From: Hansfordia pulvinata
Lineage: Eukaryota > Ascomycota > Sordariomycetes > Xylariales
Direction: 5' to 3'
DNA: 64,000 nucleotides
NCBI GenBank assembly: GCA_006538405.1
Contig: BJKQ01000005.1
Coordinates: 1,736,001 to 1,800,000 of the forward strand
Below are positions 1 through 11,046 of the stretch, piece after piece (the stretch's first letter is position 1; the number at the start of each line of letters is the position of its first letter). The notes under the pieces were generated by a model. The model was not told the origin of the DNA, made no database searches, and worked only from the letters and a program-made list of their open reading frames with translations. Both the position numbers and the translations under genes were made by a program.

Positions 1-1439
1 CCATGTACCCGAAGAACTCGCCCGTTCTTCAAGTCGGCTCCAAGGACTACGCCCGCCTCATCGAGCAGTCCAACCACACTTCGGTAAGCCAGCTCCGCCC
101 GGCTCCTCATTTCGCCAACAGATAGCTGATCTCAGTCCAGGTTGTTGAATTCTACGCCCCCTGGTGCGGCCACTGCCAGCAGCTCAAGCCCGCCTATGAG
201 AAGGCTGCCAAGAGCCTCGAGGGCATTGCCAAGGTCGCCGCCGTGAATTGCGATGAGGAGACCAACAAGCCTCTTTGCGGGCGGATGGGAATCCAGGGCT
301 TCCCTACCCTCAAGACCGTTCGCCCTGGAAAGAAGAAGGGATCAAAGCCTATTGTCGAGGACTACCAAGGCCCCCGCACCGCTAAGGGCATCGTCGACGC
401 CATCGGTCCCAAGATCAACAACCACGTTCAGCGCCTTGCCGACAAGGACCTCGACGGATTCCTCGCCGCCGACCCGCATAAGCCCAGAGCCATTCTTTTC
501 AGCGAGAAGGGCACTACGAGTGCTCTGCTGCGCAGCCTTGCCATCGACTTCCTCGACGTCATCCCCGTCGCGCAGATCCGCGAAAAGGAGACCAAAGCCA
601 ACGAGAAATTTGGAATCACCTCCTACCCGACCTTGATCCTGATCCCCGGCCCCGACCAGCCTCACATCGTTTACGACGGCGAGATGAAGAAGCAACCCAT
701 GCTCAAGTTCTTGTCCCAAGCTGCCGAGCCCAACCCCGATCCTGCCCCCAAGGCCGCCAAGGACTCGTCCAAGGCCAAGGCGAAGCCATCGTCCAAGTCC
801 AAGTCCCCGCCCAAGCCTGCCGCCACCGAGGAGGCTTCCGCGGATGAGCCTGGGCAGTCTGAAGCCGCGTCTTCGGAAAAGCCTGTGGTTGTCCAGGCGC
901 CTCCTTCAATTCCCGTCATCACCGAGGGCGAGAAGCTGATCGCGGAGTGCCTCAACACCAAATCAGCCACCTGTATCCTGGCCTTTGTGCCCTCAGCACA
1001 TGGCGAGGCTGCGGACAAAGCGCTGCACAGCCTGGCGGACCTTAAGCACAAGCATGCCGCCGCTCAGCGCAAGCTTTTCCCGCTCTTCGAAGTGCACACT
1101 GACAACGCTGACGTGGAGCTGGTCTACAAGTCCTTGGAGCTGGCTGGAGAAGTTGAAATCATTGCTGTCAATGGCAAGCGCGGCTGGTGGCGCCAGTACG
1201 AGGGTGACTTGACTACCGAAACCATCGAAAGTTGGATCGATGCCATCCGTATGAGTGAAGGCACCAAGAAGAAGCTGCCCTCGGGAGTCGTTAGCGAGCC
1301 CACTGCCGAGACTGAGACAGTGGAGGTGAAGGTTGACGAGACCGAAACGATCCAAGTCGACGCTTCATCCGAAGCGCCGTCTCACGGCGCCGACCCTACT
1401 CCGGAGGCTACGCCCGCGGTCGACCACAACGAACTTTGA
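1..1439 (+). CDS. MPD1: ER protein disulfide isomerase, MPD1-like (5' truncated by window edge)
   Basis: This is a thioredoxin-fold disulfide isomerase that should form and rearrange disulfides of secretory proteins in the ER lumen. Exons are 1-83 and 141-1439, joined across a 57-nt GT-AG intron. The joined frame reads VVEFYAPWCGHCQQLKP, so the redox site is CGHC, followed by a second thioredoxin-like half (FGITSYPTLILIPGP). The tail is rich in Lys, Pro, Ser and Glu and ends in HNEL, an HDEL-type ER retrieval signal with Asn in place of Asp. The ATG at position 3 is in frame but is probably internal, because no signal peptide follows it; the true start should lie upstream of the window. Fungal Mpd1 proteins have one catalytic domain and a similar length. 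The next gene, RRP41, is convergent. Confidence 0.92.
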
Positions 1440-1929
1440 TTCGACTGGATGTACAGCCCGTATGATGCGTTTAAGGCAACACGCAATTGTGTTTTATGTA
1501 GCAAAATGTTTTGAGCGGCCGGGATGAAATTGAACTGTACGAAGCAATGATTACAAGAGAAAGGGTTGCGAGGTCCAGTTTGTGGTCTTGTCAGAGAATA
1601 TTTGCACTGAGCATGAATGCTTCATACCATGCAGACTTAGTGCGCGATGCTCCAGTCGAGTCGTGCAGGCTGTTTCTTGCAGCTTGAGATGGTTCTCTAC
1701 AATAACCAACATTGTTTTGTATCTCGTCATAATTAGAGCATCGTGATCTCTTAATCAGCCTGTCCCAATTCTCTCCAGCCGATTCAACCCACCAGACAGA
1801 TGCTCCTGTTTTTACACCGGCTCTGAGATGCTATTCCTCGTAATTCCTACGATATGCGCTGCCATAACAACATGGTCGTTGCGTGCGTTGCCGTCGTTCA
1901 AGACAAGATAGGGGAGCAGTTCAGCAGAC
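1440..1929. other. Convergent 3' intergenic region
   Basis: This 490-bp stretch lies between the stop codons of the MPD1-like gene (+) and RRP41 (-). It is more AT-rich than the flanking exons, as expected for two 3' UTRs. I see no gene in it. Confidence 0.6.
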
Positions 1930-2941
1930 TCAGTCCACGTCCATCCCGCCCTCATCGTCGTACGCGTCGCCAGCGTCCACAGCGCCCTCGCGCACCATGC
2001 GGCGACCCTTATCCCTAACGACCCGGTCAAGGAAAGCCCGCACGCCGCGGCAGCCATCGGCAGCCGTGGCCATCATGCCCTCGAGGCGGGCAGCGTGGAC
2101 CCCCCTGCCGCCGCTGCCCCCTTCGCCGCCGCAGACGAGCACGACGACCTTGTCGGTGGCGCCGCGCGTCGCCAGCGTCAACGAGGGAAGCTCGGCCTCC
2201 TCCTGGGAGTTGAGGTCGACCAGGGGGTCTGCCGAGTCACCGTCCTCGTTGTTGCCGCTGCTGCTCTTGTCGCCGCCACCGCTGCTGGAGGTGGTGTTGG
2301 GCGCAAAGGGAGACGTGCTCCCGGCGCTGCAGGCGCACAGGTAGTCGGCCATGGGGATGCCGGCGTCGACGAGGGCGAGCGTCGAGGCGTTGAGCAGGGC
2401 GGCCAGCAGCGAGCCGTCCTGCGAGACGACGTGCAGCGAGACCATGATGCGCGAGCGCGGGTACAGGTGCGTGTGCAGGGTCGCGGCGAGGGCGGAGGAT
2501 ATCGTCGTCTGGAGCTCCTGGATGCGCCTGTTCGGGGAAAGACGGTTAGCTTCAGAGGAGGGGAGATGGTGGTGTGTAGGTGGAAGACGAGAGAAGGAGG
2601 GAGAAAGACACTCACTTGTCGCCGCGGCCCCTCCGTTTCCGGTCCACGGAGCTGAACCCCGCCACGACTATGTTGACGACCACCTCGGCTTCGCCGTCGC
2701 CGCCTCCCGCGCCGCCGCCGCCGCCGCCGGCCCCAGGGCCCGCGCCCGCCCTGCGCGTGGCGGCCTCGTCGGTCGGCCCCGTCACGACGCACATGACCTT
2801 GGTGTTGCCCATCTCGAGGTACGACGAGCCGTCGGCGGCGGCCTGCGTGCGGATCTGCGCCGACAGGCGGCGCAGGTCGTTCCACCGCCGCCCGTCGACG
2901 CGCAGTAGCGCCAGCGAGTAGGTTGACGTGTCGAGGGGCAT
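1930..2941 (-). CDS. RRP41: Exosome complex core subunit RRP41 (RNase PH-like)
   Basis: This is a ring subunit of the eukaryotic RNA exosome, which performs 3'-to-5' RNA processing and decay in nucleus and cytoplasm. On the minus strand the exons are 2941-2616 and 2527-1930, giving 307 residues. The start MPLDTSTYSLALLRVDGRRW is typical of the family, and the RNase PH fold continues with LRRLSAQIRTQAAADGSSY and MGNTKVMCVVTGPT. The junction reads GDK/RIQELQTTISSAL. Two low-complexity inserts interrupt the fold, a Gly/Ala-rich one near residues 70-90 and a Ser/Gly/Asp-rich one in exon 2. Such loops are common in filamentous fungi. Eukaryotic RRP41 is generally non-catalytic and acts structurally. 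Strong ORFs on the opposite strand are shadows of GC-rich codons. Confidence 0.94.
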
Positions 2942-4004
2942 TGTGTCTTTTTTTTCTCCGTCTTTTCGTTCCTTATTCCCTTGTGTTCTCTCCTTCTCGA
3001 GCGAATCCGCCCTGCTCTGGATTTTTCCTATTGTCCCTGGCCCTTGTAGACGTGGACCTTTTCTCCTCCCCCTTCTCCTGTTCCTTCGCGACGTTTCGTT
3101 GTCGGAACCCTGTTTCCGAGCTCGAGGGCTGGTCGGGCAGGCGGGGTTTGGTCGTCTGGCGTCGGGAAGTTGCGCGGAAACAGCCCCCAGAGATAGGTTC
3201 TGCTTCGTATCTGGCCTTGTCGGCCGGGCAGGCTTTTTTTCTGCCTTGCTTCGATCGCGGGGCCGCTGAGCTGATAACTTGGAGGGGAGGATTTCGCTGG
3301 GAATGCGATCGAGGGGGGTGGTGCGTGGTCGTGTCGCGGGCTCGTATACGCTCCGCGGTATGGAATGGTCCGAAACGCCGTATATGCACTGGGCACGGAA
3401 TGTGTATAGAAATGGAGGCTTTATCGGGCGATACTGCTTACTGCGGACGACGTGAGGCTGGTGTGTATGAAGGTGAAGCTGGCACATATGACGGGGCCGA
3501 CCAGACTGAGAAGTACCCGCTGACCCGCCTGGCTTGGTCCCGGTACAAGAGCTGGACTTATCGCGTTTTTCTCGATAAGGCCTTGGAATCCGCCATGCTT
3601 AAGCCCAGCAGCGGGGCGGATCTGCTCGAGTTATAGCATTGAGGCATCGAACGACATCATGAGTCGCAGCCAACAGGTTCCTTCCAGCTAGATTATCCCA
3701 AGAACCAAGTCTCAGAGAAGTACATCAGTGATGAGTCCGGTCAATGCGCCTGCACTTCTTCGCAACGGAATCTCGAGCACCACGGCCAAAACTTACGACG
3801 TCGCGAACGGTCAATACACCCCACTCTCGCTCGAGACTGCGCGTCGTAGTGAATGATTCCGGTAATTTTGACCTTGCTGGCCTGTTGCTCGCTAATGTCC
3901 CAGTCTGTGAGAAATAAATACAAAAGTTGTCGTCATTCGTGCCATTCTGATCCACCATCGCCATTCTGATCCACCATCAGGGCCTATGTATTCCGGGAAC
4001 CTGC
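2942..4004. other. Intergenic region upstream of RRP41
   Basis: This 1.06-kb stretch holds the RRP41 promoter and the 3' side of the F-box-like gene. The proximal part is pyrimidine-rich on the plus strand. Open frames across it have no recognisable protein pattern and I treat them as chance. A perfect 19-bp tandem duplication lies near its distal end. Confidence 0.55.
3941..3978. repeat. Perfect 19-bp tandem duplication
   Basis: The 19-mer GCCATTCTGATCCACCATC occurs at 3941-3959 and again directly after it at 3960-3978 with no mismatch. It lies just beyond the stop codon of the F-box-like gene and could be in its 3' UTR. It looks like a recent replication-slippage duplication. Confidence 0.9.
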
Positions 4005-4994
4005 TTACGCCGGAGCCTGGATGCTCGCATTCGACATCAGCATGGCCCCCTCGCCGTGGTTCGCAGCCATCATTGCCCTCAATGACGCATCGAACTCCGC
4101 CAACGACTTGGTAGTCGGCGGAGGTTCTTCTTCGGCGTCTGTCCACCCGCGATCTGGGCCCCACACGCACTCCAGACCTCGCAAGTCGGCTACTTCCAAC
4201 AGCCCGCGCATGAGGGCGCCCGTCTTCTTGACGCTCGGCCACGCGTCAAATTCGATCCGCTCCACCCACGGCATGTAGTCCAGCACGCCCTCGAGGAGCG
4301 ACCGCGAGAACCCCTCATACCAGCCGTCCACTTGCCGGAATCCCCTGAACACCTCGTTGCCGGGGTCGCACTCGAGGTACACCTGGATCTTGCGGACGTT
4401 GACGCAGTCCACCAGACCCAGCTCTTGGTTCACCACCCACCCCCTCGGCGGCTTGCTCCAGCCCGGTCCGAGCCGCAACTGCAGCGATGTGAGGCAAGAC
4501 CGTTGGCCAACCTTCAGCCGGCTGAGGAGGGGCTTCTTGGTCTTGAAGAAGCGCCCAGGGTGTGTCGGGAATATGCGCACGGGGTGCGTGCTGTAGAATA
4601 GGTACGAGGCCTCTGTGTACATCCTGCGGCACGTCCGCAGAATGCCCAGCTTCTTGTGTATTCGCTTGTGGTTATCGGGATCGAGGTCGAGGACATCGCC
4701 CGAATTGTAGAAGTAGTATTTGTACACCTCGAGCCGCAGCTCATACGGCATGTCGAAGAAACGAAATGGCTGGGGCCGGAAGGGCCGCTGCTTGCGTGGC
4801 GGGCCAGCGACAGGGACATCGAGGGTGAGAGCGCCCAGGCCCTGGGCAAGTTGAGCGTCGGCTTCAGCTGGCGGGACCGGGGCTGTTTCGGCGCCCTTGC
4901 GCGCGTTGTATGTGGCTGCGAGGGGGTTGGGAGTCGCGCCGGGTCCTCGATAGGGCCGGGGCCCTTTGGTGGTGGTGGTTGACCGGCGGGGCAT
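4005..4994 (-). CDS. F-box-like fungal protein of unknown function
   Basis: This is a single-exon gene of 329 residues from MPRRSTTTTKGPRPYRGP. An in-frame ATG exists at 5267, but the extra 91 residues look non-coding, so I chose the start at 4994. After a Pro/Ala-rich N-terminus, residues about 74-100 read FRFFDMPYELRLEVYKYYFY, the F-box-like opening found in many Pezizomycotina proteins. It is followed by LGILRTCRRMYTEASYLFYS, the usual second motif of that group. The rest carries Leu-rich stretches but no catalytic motif. By family analogy it could be a substrate adaptor of an SCF ubiquitin ligase, but this is inference and most relatives are uncharacterised. Confidence 0.75.
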   Translation of the reverse strand: MPRRSTTTTKGPRPYRGPGATPNPLAATYNARKGAETAPVPPAEADAQLAQGLGALTLDVPVAGPPRKQRPFRPQPFRFFDMPYELRLEVYKYYFYNSGDVLDLDPDNHKRIHKKLGILRTCRRMYTEASYLFYSTHPVRIFPTHPGRFFKTKKPLLSRLKVGQRSCLTSLQLRLGPGWSKPPRGWVVNQELGLVDCVNVRKIQVYLECDPGNEVFRGFRQVDGWYEGFSRSLLEGVLDYMPWVERIEFDAWPSVKKTGALMRGLLEVADLRGLECVWGPDRGWTDAEEEPPPTTKSLAEFDASLRAMMAANHGEGAMLMSNASIQAPA

Positions 4995-6844
4995 TGTGGT
5001 GATATGTGAGGCAGCGTGTGCCTCTTCTTGGCCGAAACTTCGATATGCGCCGACGCAGTGGGTGTGAGCGGGCTGCACGAATGACGGTATTGTCGGCGTC
5101 GGCCGTGGGGTCCCGTGGCGTAGCTTTTCTTGGTGTCGATAGATACGAGAGCGCCCTTTGAGCACTGCGCGCTGTCGCAGGTCGCGGTGGTCGCGCAGTC
5201 TGGGATCGTTAGGGTCGCAGGCGATATCAACAAGGTTGTCCGGTCGATATAGGGAGGGTGTTGTCAAGAAGATTTAATCAGAGGTTCGGCGGATCCGGGG
5301 ACCGGTCGGCTCCGGCAACAAGTACAGGTAGCAGAAGATGCAATAGGTCAAAACGAGGCAACTCGAGGGTGGTGCCGTCGTAACGATGTGGATCTCTACG
5401 AGCGGCGACCACCCTCTAGTACACAACACTCGGGGCGACCATATTGACGGGATAGATTGCGGCGTACAGGGGAATGGATCGTGGGAAGGGCGCAGGTGGC
5501 GTGCCGGCAAGTGGGAGGGAAACAAAAGTCGGCGAGCGCGGGCGTGGGTTTGCGGGACGCAGGAACGATATCCACCCGATGCTGCGAGGACGGAGGAGCC
5601 GGCGGAGAAAGACCAAGGTCCCGGCGCAAGGCCGGACGGATGTCGCCCAACCAAAGCCTCCGGAGATAACAGCGCGCGCGACTGCCACAAGTCGCCCTCT
5701 TTGCATCTTTAGGCGACCACGAGAGGGCTCCTACGGTAGCTACTGTGCTCAGATGGCTGAGCCAACTTACGGCTCTCAAAACATCGCATCACGAATGCAG
5801 TGACTGACAGCCATTGTCGAAGGTTGCACCGGTGCCTGCAAGCCCGTCCAGATGATGCCGACCCGGATAGGGACATTGATGGCGGAAGGCGGGGCGAGAC
5901 CCCTCTAGAATCAACTCTAACTCGAAGGGACCCAAGCACTGAAATCGTCAACGTCGGAGCCGGCCAATGAAAGATTCCAATACGATCGTTGATGCCCACA
6001 TTACGAGCAACAAGGGAGGGAAAGGGTGATGCATGTGTGAGAGGTCGCCCCCATGCATGATTAGAGGGGTATGCAACAACTGGGGATTGCCGCTCACTGA
6101 GTTTTCGCAGATTGACGTGATAACATGAGAGCAGCCAATGACGTCGTCGGCGCCGCTCATTCCGCCTAGACGCTCCAAGGGTATCAGCCAAGAATTTAAC
6201 ATCGCGCGTCAGCGCAAAGGATGCCACGGATGTCTACAATACAGTTGTATGCTGTGCCAGTGTGGTCAACATTTGCCATAGACAGCGTCAGCACGTATGA
6301 GACGGATAGATCAGTGCTTCTCCGTTTCGGTGAGGGAAATGTCGGGACCAGAAATTGGGCAATCGGCCAGAAGAGCATCTGCGCCTCCAGCGTCCAGGGC
6401 ATACGACGGGAGCACTGGTAGAGGCGGTGGGTACAGTATCGTACTGAGGTCCGTCGTGAAATGGATATCGGTACGTACCTCGTCGTGAGTGGTTCTGGCG
6501 TCTTCCACAGGTTAGGCACGGTTGGGTTAGAGCAGCCGCGACCGGTAGCGAGCTATCGCGAATTTCCGTACCCTCGTACCCGCCCTCGTAGTGGATTTTG
6601 CTTCAAGTCTGGAGCCTCGTCCCATCTCTTCCTCGGGCCACCTCACTTCAATCTGCTGCGTGCCATATTACTTATTGACCCATTCATCCCCCGGGCCTTA
6701 AGTGTCAGCCGCTCCGGTCGCACAACCCGATTTGCTTGCGCGCCGCATTTGACTGCTGGCCGCACGCATCTTAGCAGCTTTTTCTCATTCACATCCGTCG
6801 CACAGGCGCATCCCCCCTTGACGCGCCGTCTGGTTAGCATCAGA
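4995..6844. other. Divergent intergenic region (F-box-like gene / TIM50)
   Basis: This 1.85-kb stretch separates two divergently transcribed genes and should contain both promoters. Open frames on both strands overlap each other and lack protein-like composition. I recognise no RNA gene or repeat. Confidence 0.5.
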
Positions 6845-8504
6845 ATGCTGTCCAGAGCTTTTGCGCGTTCCGCGCGGTCTTTGCCCGCCACAGCCCACCT
6901 CAGGGCTTCTCGAGCAGCCACCATCACCCCCAGAGTCGCCCTGCCCATCTCGACGACATGGGCGAGAGGCCTCGCCGACAAGAAGCGCCCTGCCTCGTCC
7001 TCTAAGAACCCCAGCGCGCCCAAAGACCAATCTCAGAGCCAATTTCAGCCTCAAGATGAGACAACGACTTCCTCATCCTCTCCCGAGTCCGCGGAGCCAA
7101 AGCCCGACTTCAATGCTCTGCCCGACCTGACACAGGGCATTCCCTCCACCCTCGACAACGAGCTGAAGAAGGCTGCCAAGCAGTCCCAGGAGGCCCTGGC
7201 CGCCGTTGAGCAAGAAGAGCAGGCGGAAACGCGCGGTGGTCGCCCTCGCGGCGAGATGCCCGCTTCAGCCTACGAATCCTCCACCGACAGGAAGCGCATG
7301 AGACTGGCGAATCGCATGTACATTGGGTCTCTCGGGCTCGCCGTTTTCGGTTTCCTCTACCTCGGGCGCAACTGGGACGAAGAGGAGGCCAAGCTGAACC
7401 CCGATGTCCCCAACGGTTGGACTCCCGACCAGTGGTGGGCACGCGCATCGGCCCGTACCAAGGGCTTCCTCAGCTACTACAACGAGCCTCCCTTTGAGAA
7501 GCTGCTCCCCGACCCCGACCCCATGTTCTCTCGACCGTATACCCTCTGCATCAGTCTTGAGGACATGCTGGTTCACAGCGAGTGGTCGCGCGAGCACGGC
7601 TGGAGAATCGCCAAGCGTCCCGGCGTCGATTACTTCCTCCGTTATCTCAGCCAGTACTACGAACTCGTTCTCTTCACCACTGTGCCCTTCGCCAATGCTG
7701 AGCCTCTCGTCCGCAAGCTGGACCCCTTCCACATTATCACCTGGCCTCTGTTCCGCGAAGCCACCAAGTTTGAGGACGGCCAGATTGTCAAGGTGAGCCC
7801 GCACTGCCCACATTGTGCTCGACAGTCGCATGTTGCAACTGGGCCTGGCTAACCAAGTGTTGCAGGACTTATCATACTTGAATCGCGACCTTTCCAAAGT
7901 GATTATCCTTGACACAAAAGCATCCCACGTGCGAAACCACCCCGAAAACGCCATCATCCTTGACAAGTGGACGGGGGACTCCAAGGACAAGGAACTGGTT
8001 TCGCTCATCCCTCTTCTCGAATACATCTTCACTATGGACTACCAGGACGTGCGCAAGGTCCTGAAGTCGTTTGACGGAACGCATATACCCACCGAATTCG
8101 CTAGGCGCGAGTCTATTGCCCGCGCCGAGTTCAACAAGCGTTTCGAGCAAGAGAAGCGCAACTCGCGGTCCGGCATTGGCGCGCTTGGTTCCGCCTTCGG
8201 TCTCAAGGGCAACATGAGCATGATGCAGACGAGCGTCCCTGGCGAGCAATCCACAGGAGAGGCATTTGCTCAGGGCAAGATGCTGCAGGACATTGCGCGT
8301 GAGAGAGGACAGCGCAGCTACGAAATGCTCGAGGCACAGATTCGCGAGAACGGCGAGAAATGGCTCAAAGAGGAGCAAGAAGCACAGGAGAAGGCCCAGA
8401 GCGAGGCCATGAAGAGCATGGGTTCAAGCTTGATGGGCTGGTTCCTGCCTTCCAGCTCGTCCGAATCATCGGCCTCGGACAGCACCGACGCTGGAAAGAA
8501 ATAA
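6845..8504 (+). CDS. TIM50: Mitochondrial import inner membrane translocase subunit TIM50
   Basis: This is the receptor subunit of the TIM23 complex. It faces the intermembrane space and hands presequence proteins from TOM to TIM23. Exons are 6845-7792 and 7866-8504, giving 528 residues. The start MLSRAFARSARSLPATAHLR is an Arg/Ser-rich presequence without acids. A Ser/Gln-rich linker follows, then one membrane span near residues 158-175 (MYIGSLGLAVFGFLYLG), then the FCP1-like domain from about residue 230. The phosphatase signature is degenerate (SLEDMLVHSEW in place of DxDxT), as is normal for non-enzymatic Tim50. RPGVDYFLRYLSQYYELVLF and LDKWTGDSKDKELVSLIPLL are family hallmarks. The C-terminus is an acidic/Gln coiled region. 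The frame stays open upstream to 6461, but that part lacks presequence character. Confidence 0.95.
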
Positions 8505-9114
8505 GCAATCGGCGACAATAACCTTCGACGCCACTGACTCCTCCGGGCTAGGAAAGGACCTCGTTTCGCATTCGGGCGAGAAGCGCGCGTGGCGTCTCGA
8601 TCGAAACAGTCGATTCTCAGTCGATTCTCTACTCTACTGGACGGCGTCAGCATTACCTCATCTTGATCATTTGCATAGAAGGCGGTGAGAAATCTGTTCG
8701 AAAGGATATACCTGGCTCTCATATGGCCAACTGGAATGTCGGCATTGTGGAGGCTGCATGCCATATGACAGAGGAGAGCAGAAAAATCACTATTACGTGT
8801 TTGTACAATAGTAGAAGGGATGAAAGAGGACGCCCAAACCCCAAAATCTGGACATACGACGACTGTCCAGGCCACCCTAATGTAACACATCAAATAACCA
8901 TCTATCTAACGACCATCTCTAACATGTCTATAGTAGTATGCTGTCTATGATATGCCTCGCTGCTCTTGCCCGCTCTCGTGGTGAGTCTTCTATATTCTAA
9001 CAAAAATCGGCACATTCTGAGGCTCTCGAACCATTAATACGGGGGCTTCCCCTGGTTGTTCTCGACCAGCCCTCGACCAGGCGCACCGGTGGTGGGAGAT
9101 GGCCGCGCCAAAGC
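8505..9114. other. Convergent 3' intergenic region
   Basis: This 610-bp stretch lies between the stop codons of TIM50 (+) and the MFS transporter (-). It is moderately AT-rich. I see no gene, hairpin terminator or repeat. Confidence 0.55.
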
Positions 9115-11046
9115 TCAGGCTGGCCGAGCACCCCGTTTCACCACCAGGGGCAGGCCCATTAGACACAACGCGCTGGCCACGAAGACGGCGCCGGCGAAGA
9201 TCTGCACGTAGAGGTAAGAGGGCTCTTCGGACCGACGCAGGGCCAGGGCGATCGGCTCGGCGACTGGCGTTCGTTTGTTCCCGTTAGCACCGCGGTCAGC
9301 TCCCTGTCGTGTGTCACGGATCATGGGACTTGAGGGGGGAGAGAGGCTAACCGAGAGATGGGAAAGAGAGCAGGGTCCAGGTTATGGACAGCGCGGACGG
9401 CAGGAGCTGCATCCCAAAGGTGTCTGCCAAGAGAGGACCGATGTTCTGTGGTTGGTGGGCACGCGAGAGAAGAGCTCTGGTGTTAGTCTCAGGTCCCACA
9501 TGGCTTGTGTGAGCCAAAAGGGGCGAGGGGGGGGGGGGGGTTGGTTAGGGCTTACCGCCCAGCTGGTCCCGATGACCGTGCCGCCGACGACGGAAAACGC
9601 CAGGAGCACGGGGTAGTCGGTGCCCGAGGTCCAGATGGCGAAGCAGAAGACGCCGGCGAGGAAGGTGGCGCCGCCGACGACGCGGACGCGGCCGAGCTTG
9701 TCGCCGAGGAAGCCGAGGGCGGGCCTGCCGACGGACATGCCGGCGTTGGCGAGGGCGCCGAGCACGGAGCCCTGGTGGGCGGTCAGGCCGACGGCGACGG
9801 CGTTGTCGGGGAGGGAGAAGAGCACGACGGTGTAGCCGAGGACGCTGAAGTAGGCGAAGGCCAGGAACGACAGCCAGGCGGCGGGGCGGGCGGCCAGGAG
9901 GGACAGGTCGAAGCCGTGGAAGCGCGGGCGGAAGCGGGCGTTGCGGTCGCGGATGAGCAGGGCGCAGGCGAGGTTGACGGCGGCGGCGACGGCGGCGCTC
10001 ACGCGCAGGGCCCAGGGGGCGCCGCCGAAGCTGCCGGGCCGCTCGATGATGGCCTCGGCGCCGAGGCTGAAGGCCACGCCGCCGACGCCGCTGCCCGCGG
10101 CTGCCAGGCCGTTGGCCAGGCTGCGGCCCCCCTTGGCGCCGAACCACTGCGGGACGATGCCGATGGTGCCGATGTACAGCAGCGAGGCGCCCCAGCCGAA
10201 CAGCAGGCCCTGGGCGAGGAACAGGTGCCAGGCGCGCGTCGCGAAGCTGGCGCCCACCAGCGCCGCCGACAGGAGGACCGCCCCGAGCACCAGCGGCGGC
10301 CGCGTGCCCCAGCGCGACGTCGCCAGCGTCACCAGCGGCGCGGCCAGCGTGATCTGCGACTGCGCCAGGCCGCCCACCAGCGCGTACGACAGCTGCGACG
10401 TGCCGGGGAAGGCGTCCGTCGTCAGGTAGTGGGTGAGGTAGACGCCGAAGGACTGTGGGTGCGGGAGGGGGGCACACGGGGTAATGCGGTCAGTCACTTG
10501 GCCTTCCTTTCTCTCGTTCCTTTTCTTTTCTTGTCTCTGCCGGGTTTTGTTCATTTGTTCCGAAATGGAGGTGTGGGGGGGGGGGGGGGGGGGGGGGGGG
10601 CGAAATCTTCTTCATGGCGGCTGCTACCGAGTCCATATTCTCGATTGTACTTGGCTTTGCAGGCCATCGAGGGAAAGGGGTAAAAGGGGTGTTGTGGGTG
10701 ACGGGGCAGAAACGTGCCTCGGCAGACGGGCGTATGAAAGCGCAAAAGAAACAAGGCCGCGGGAGAAGAAAAACAAGGAGAAAGCATGTCTATGTATGTG
10801 ACAAAAGCAAAGAAATTCCGGACGCACCCCGTTGATGCCCCAGGTGCACGCCGTGATGAGCATCTGACAGACGACACACACCCAGCCATAGCTCCCGGCG
10901 TAGTCGTCGTCGTCATCGTCGTCGTCGTTGTCGTCGTGGCTGTTCTCGTCGCAGCTCTGCTCGGACGGCTCGGCCGTGGTCGTCGCGGTGGTGTGGTCTT
11001 GCGAGTACGCGCACTCTTCGTCGCTGCTGGCGGGGACGACCGTCAT
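9115..11046 (-). CDS. MFS transporter, monocarboxylate-porter type
   Basis: This is a plasma-membrane type major facilitator of the fungal monocarboxylate-transporter-like family. Exons on the minus strand are 11046-10828, 10452-9556, 9445-9352 and 9263-9115, giving 452 residues. All three joins keep frame. The N-terminus is strongly acidic with a run of eight Asp near residues 40-47, then YGWVCVVCQMLITACTWGIN begins helix 1. The join GING/SFGVYLTHYL is a family hallmark. About 12 hydrophobic segments follow, including a GFLGDKLGRVRVVGG loop between helices 8 and 9. Intron 1 (375 nt) contains a 26-base homopolymer. The substrate cannot be read from sequence; relatives are mostly uncharacterised and none of the yeast Mch proteins carries lactate. 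The next gene on the same strand is a Zn2Cys6 regulator. Confidence 0.88.
9526..9540. repeat. 15-base G homopolymer in MFS intron 2
   Basis: An uninterrupted run of 15 G on the plus strand lies inside the intron 9446-9555 of the minus-strand MFS gene, where it reads as poly-C. The length may be unreliable in the assembly. Confidence 0.85.
10575..10600. repeat. 26-base G homopolymer in MFS intron 1
   Basis: An uninterrupted run of 26 G on the plus strand lies inside intron 1 of the minus-strand MFS gene, read there as poly-C. Long G runs can form G-quadruplexes and are prone to replication and sequencing errors. Confidence 0.9.

Noticed and set aside
2612..3487. 291-codon minus-strand frame extending upstream of RRP41
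   Set aside because: Family alignment places the RRP41 start at MPLDTSTYSL (2941); the upstream part is low-complexity promoter sequence.
4995..5267. 91-residue N-terminal extension of the F-box-like protein
   Set aside because: The extension is low in protein-like character, and MPRRSTTTTKG at 4994 is a more typical start for this group.
9505..10683. 392-codon plus-strand frame opposite the monocarboxylate-type MFS gene
   Set aside because: It is an antisense shadow of GC-rich codons with Gly/Ala/Glu/Arg composition. The minus strand encodes a clear 12-span transporter.
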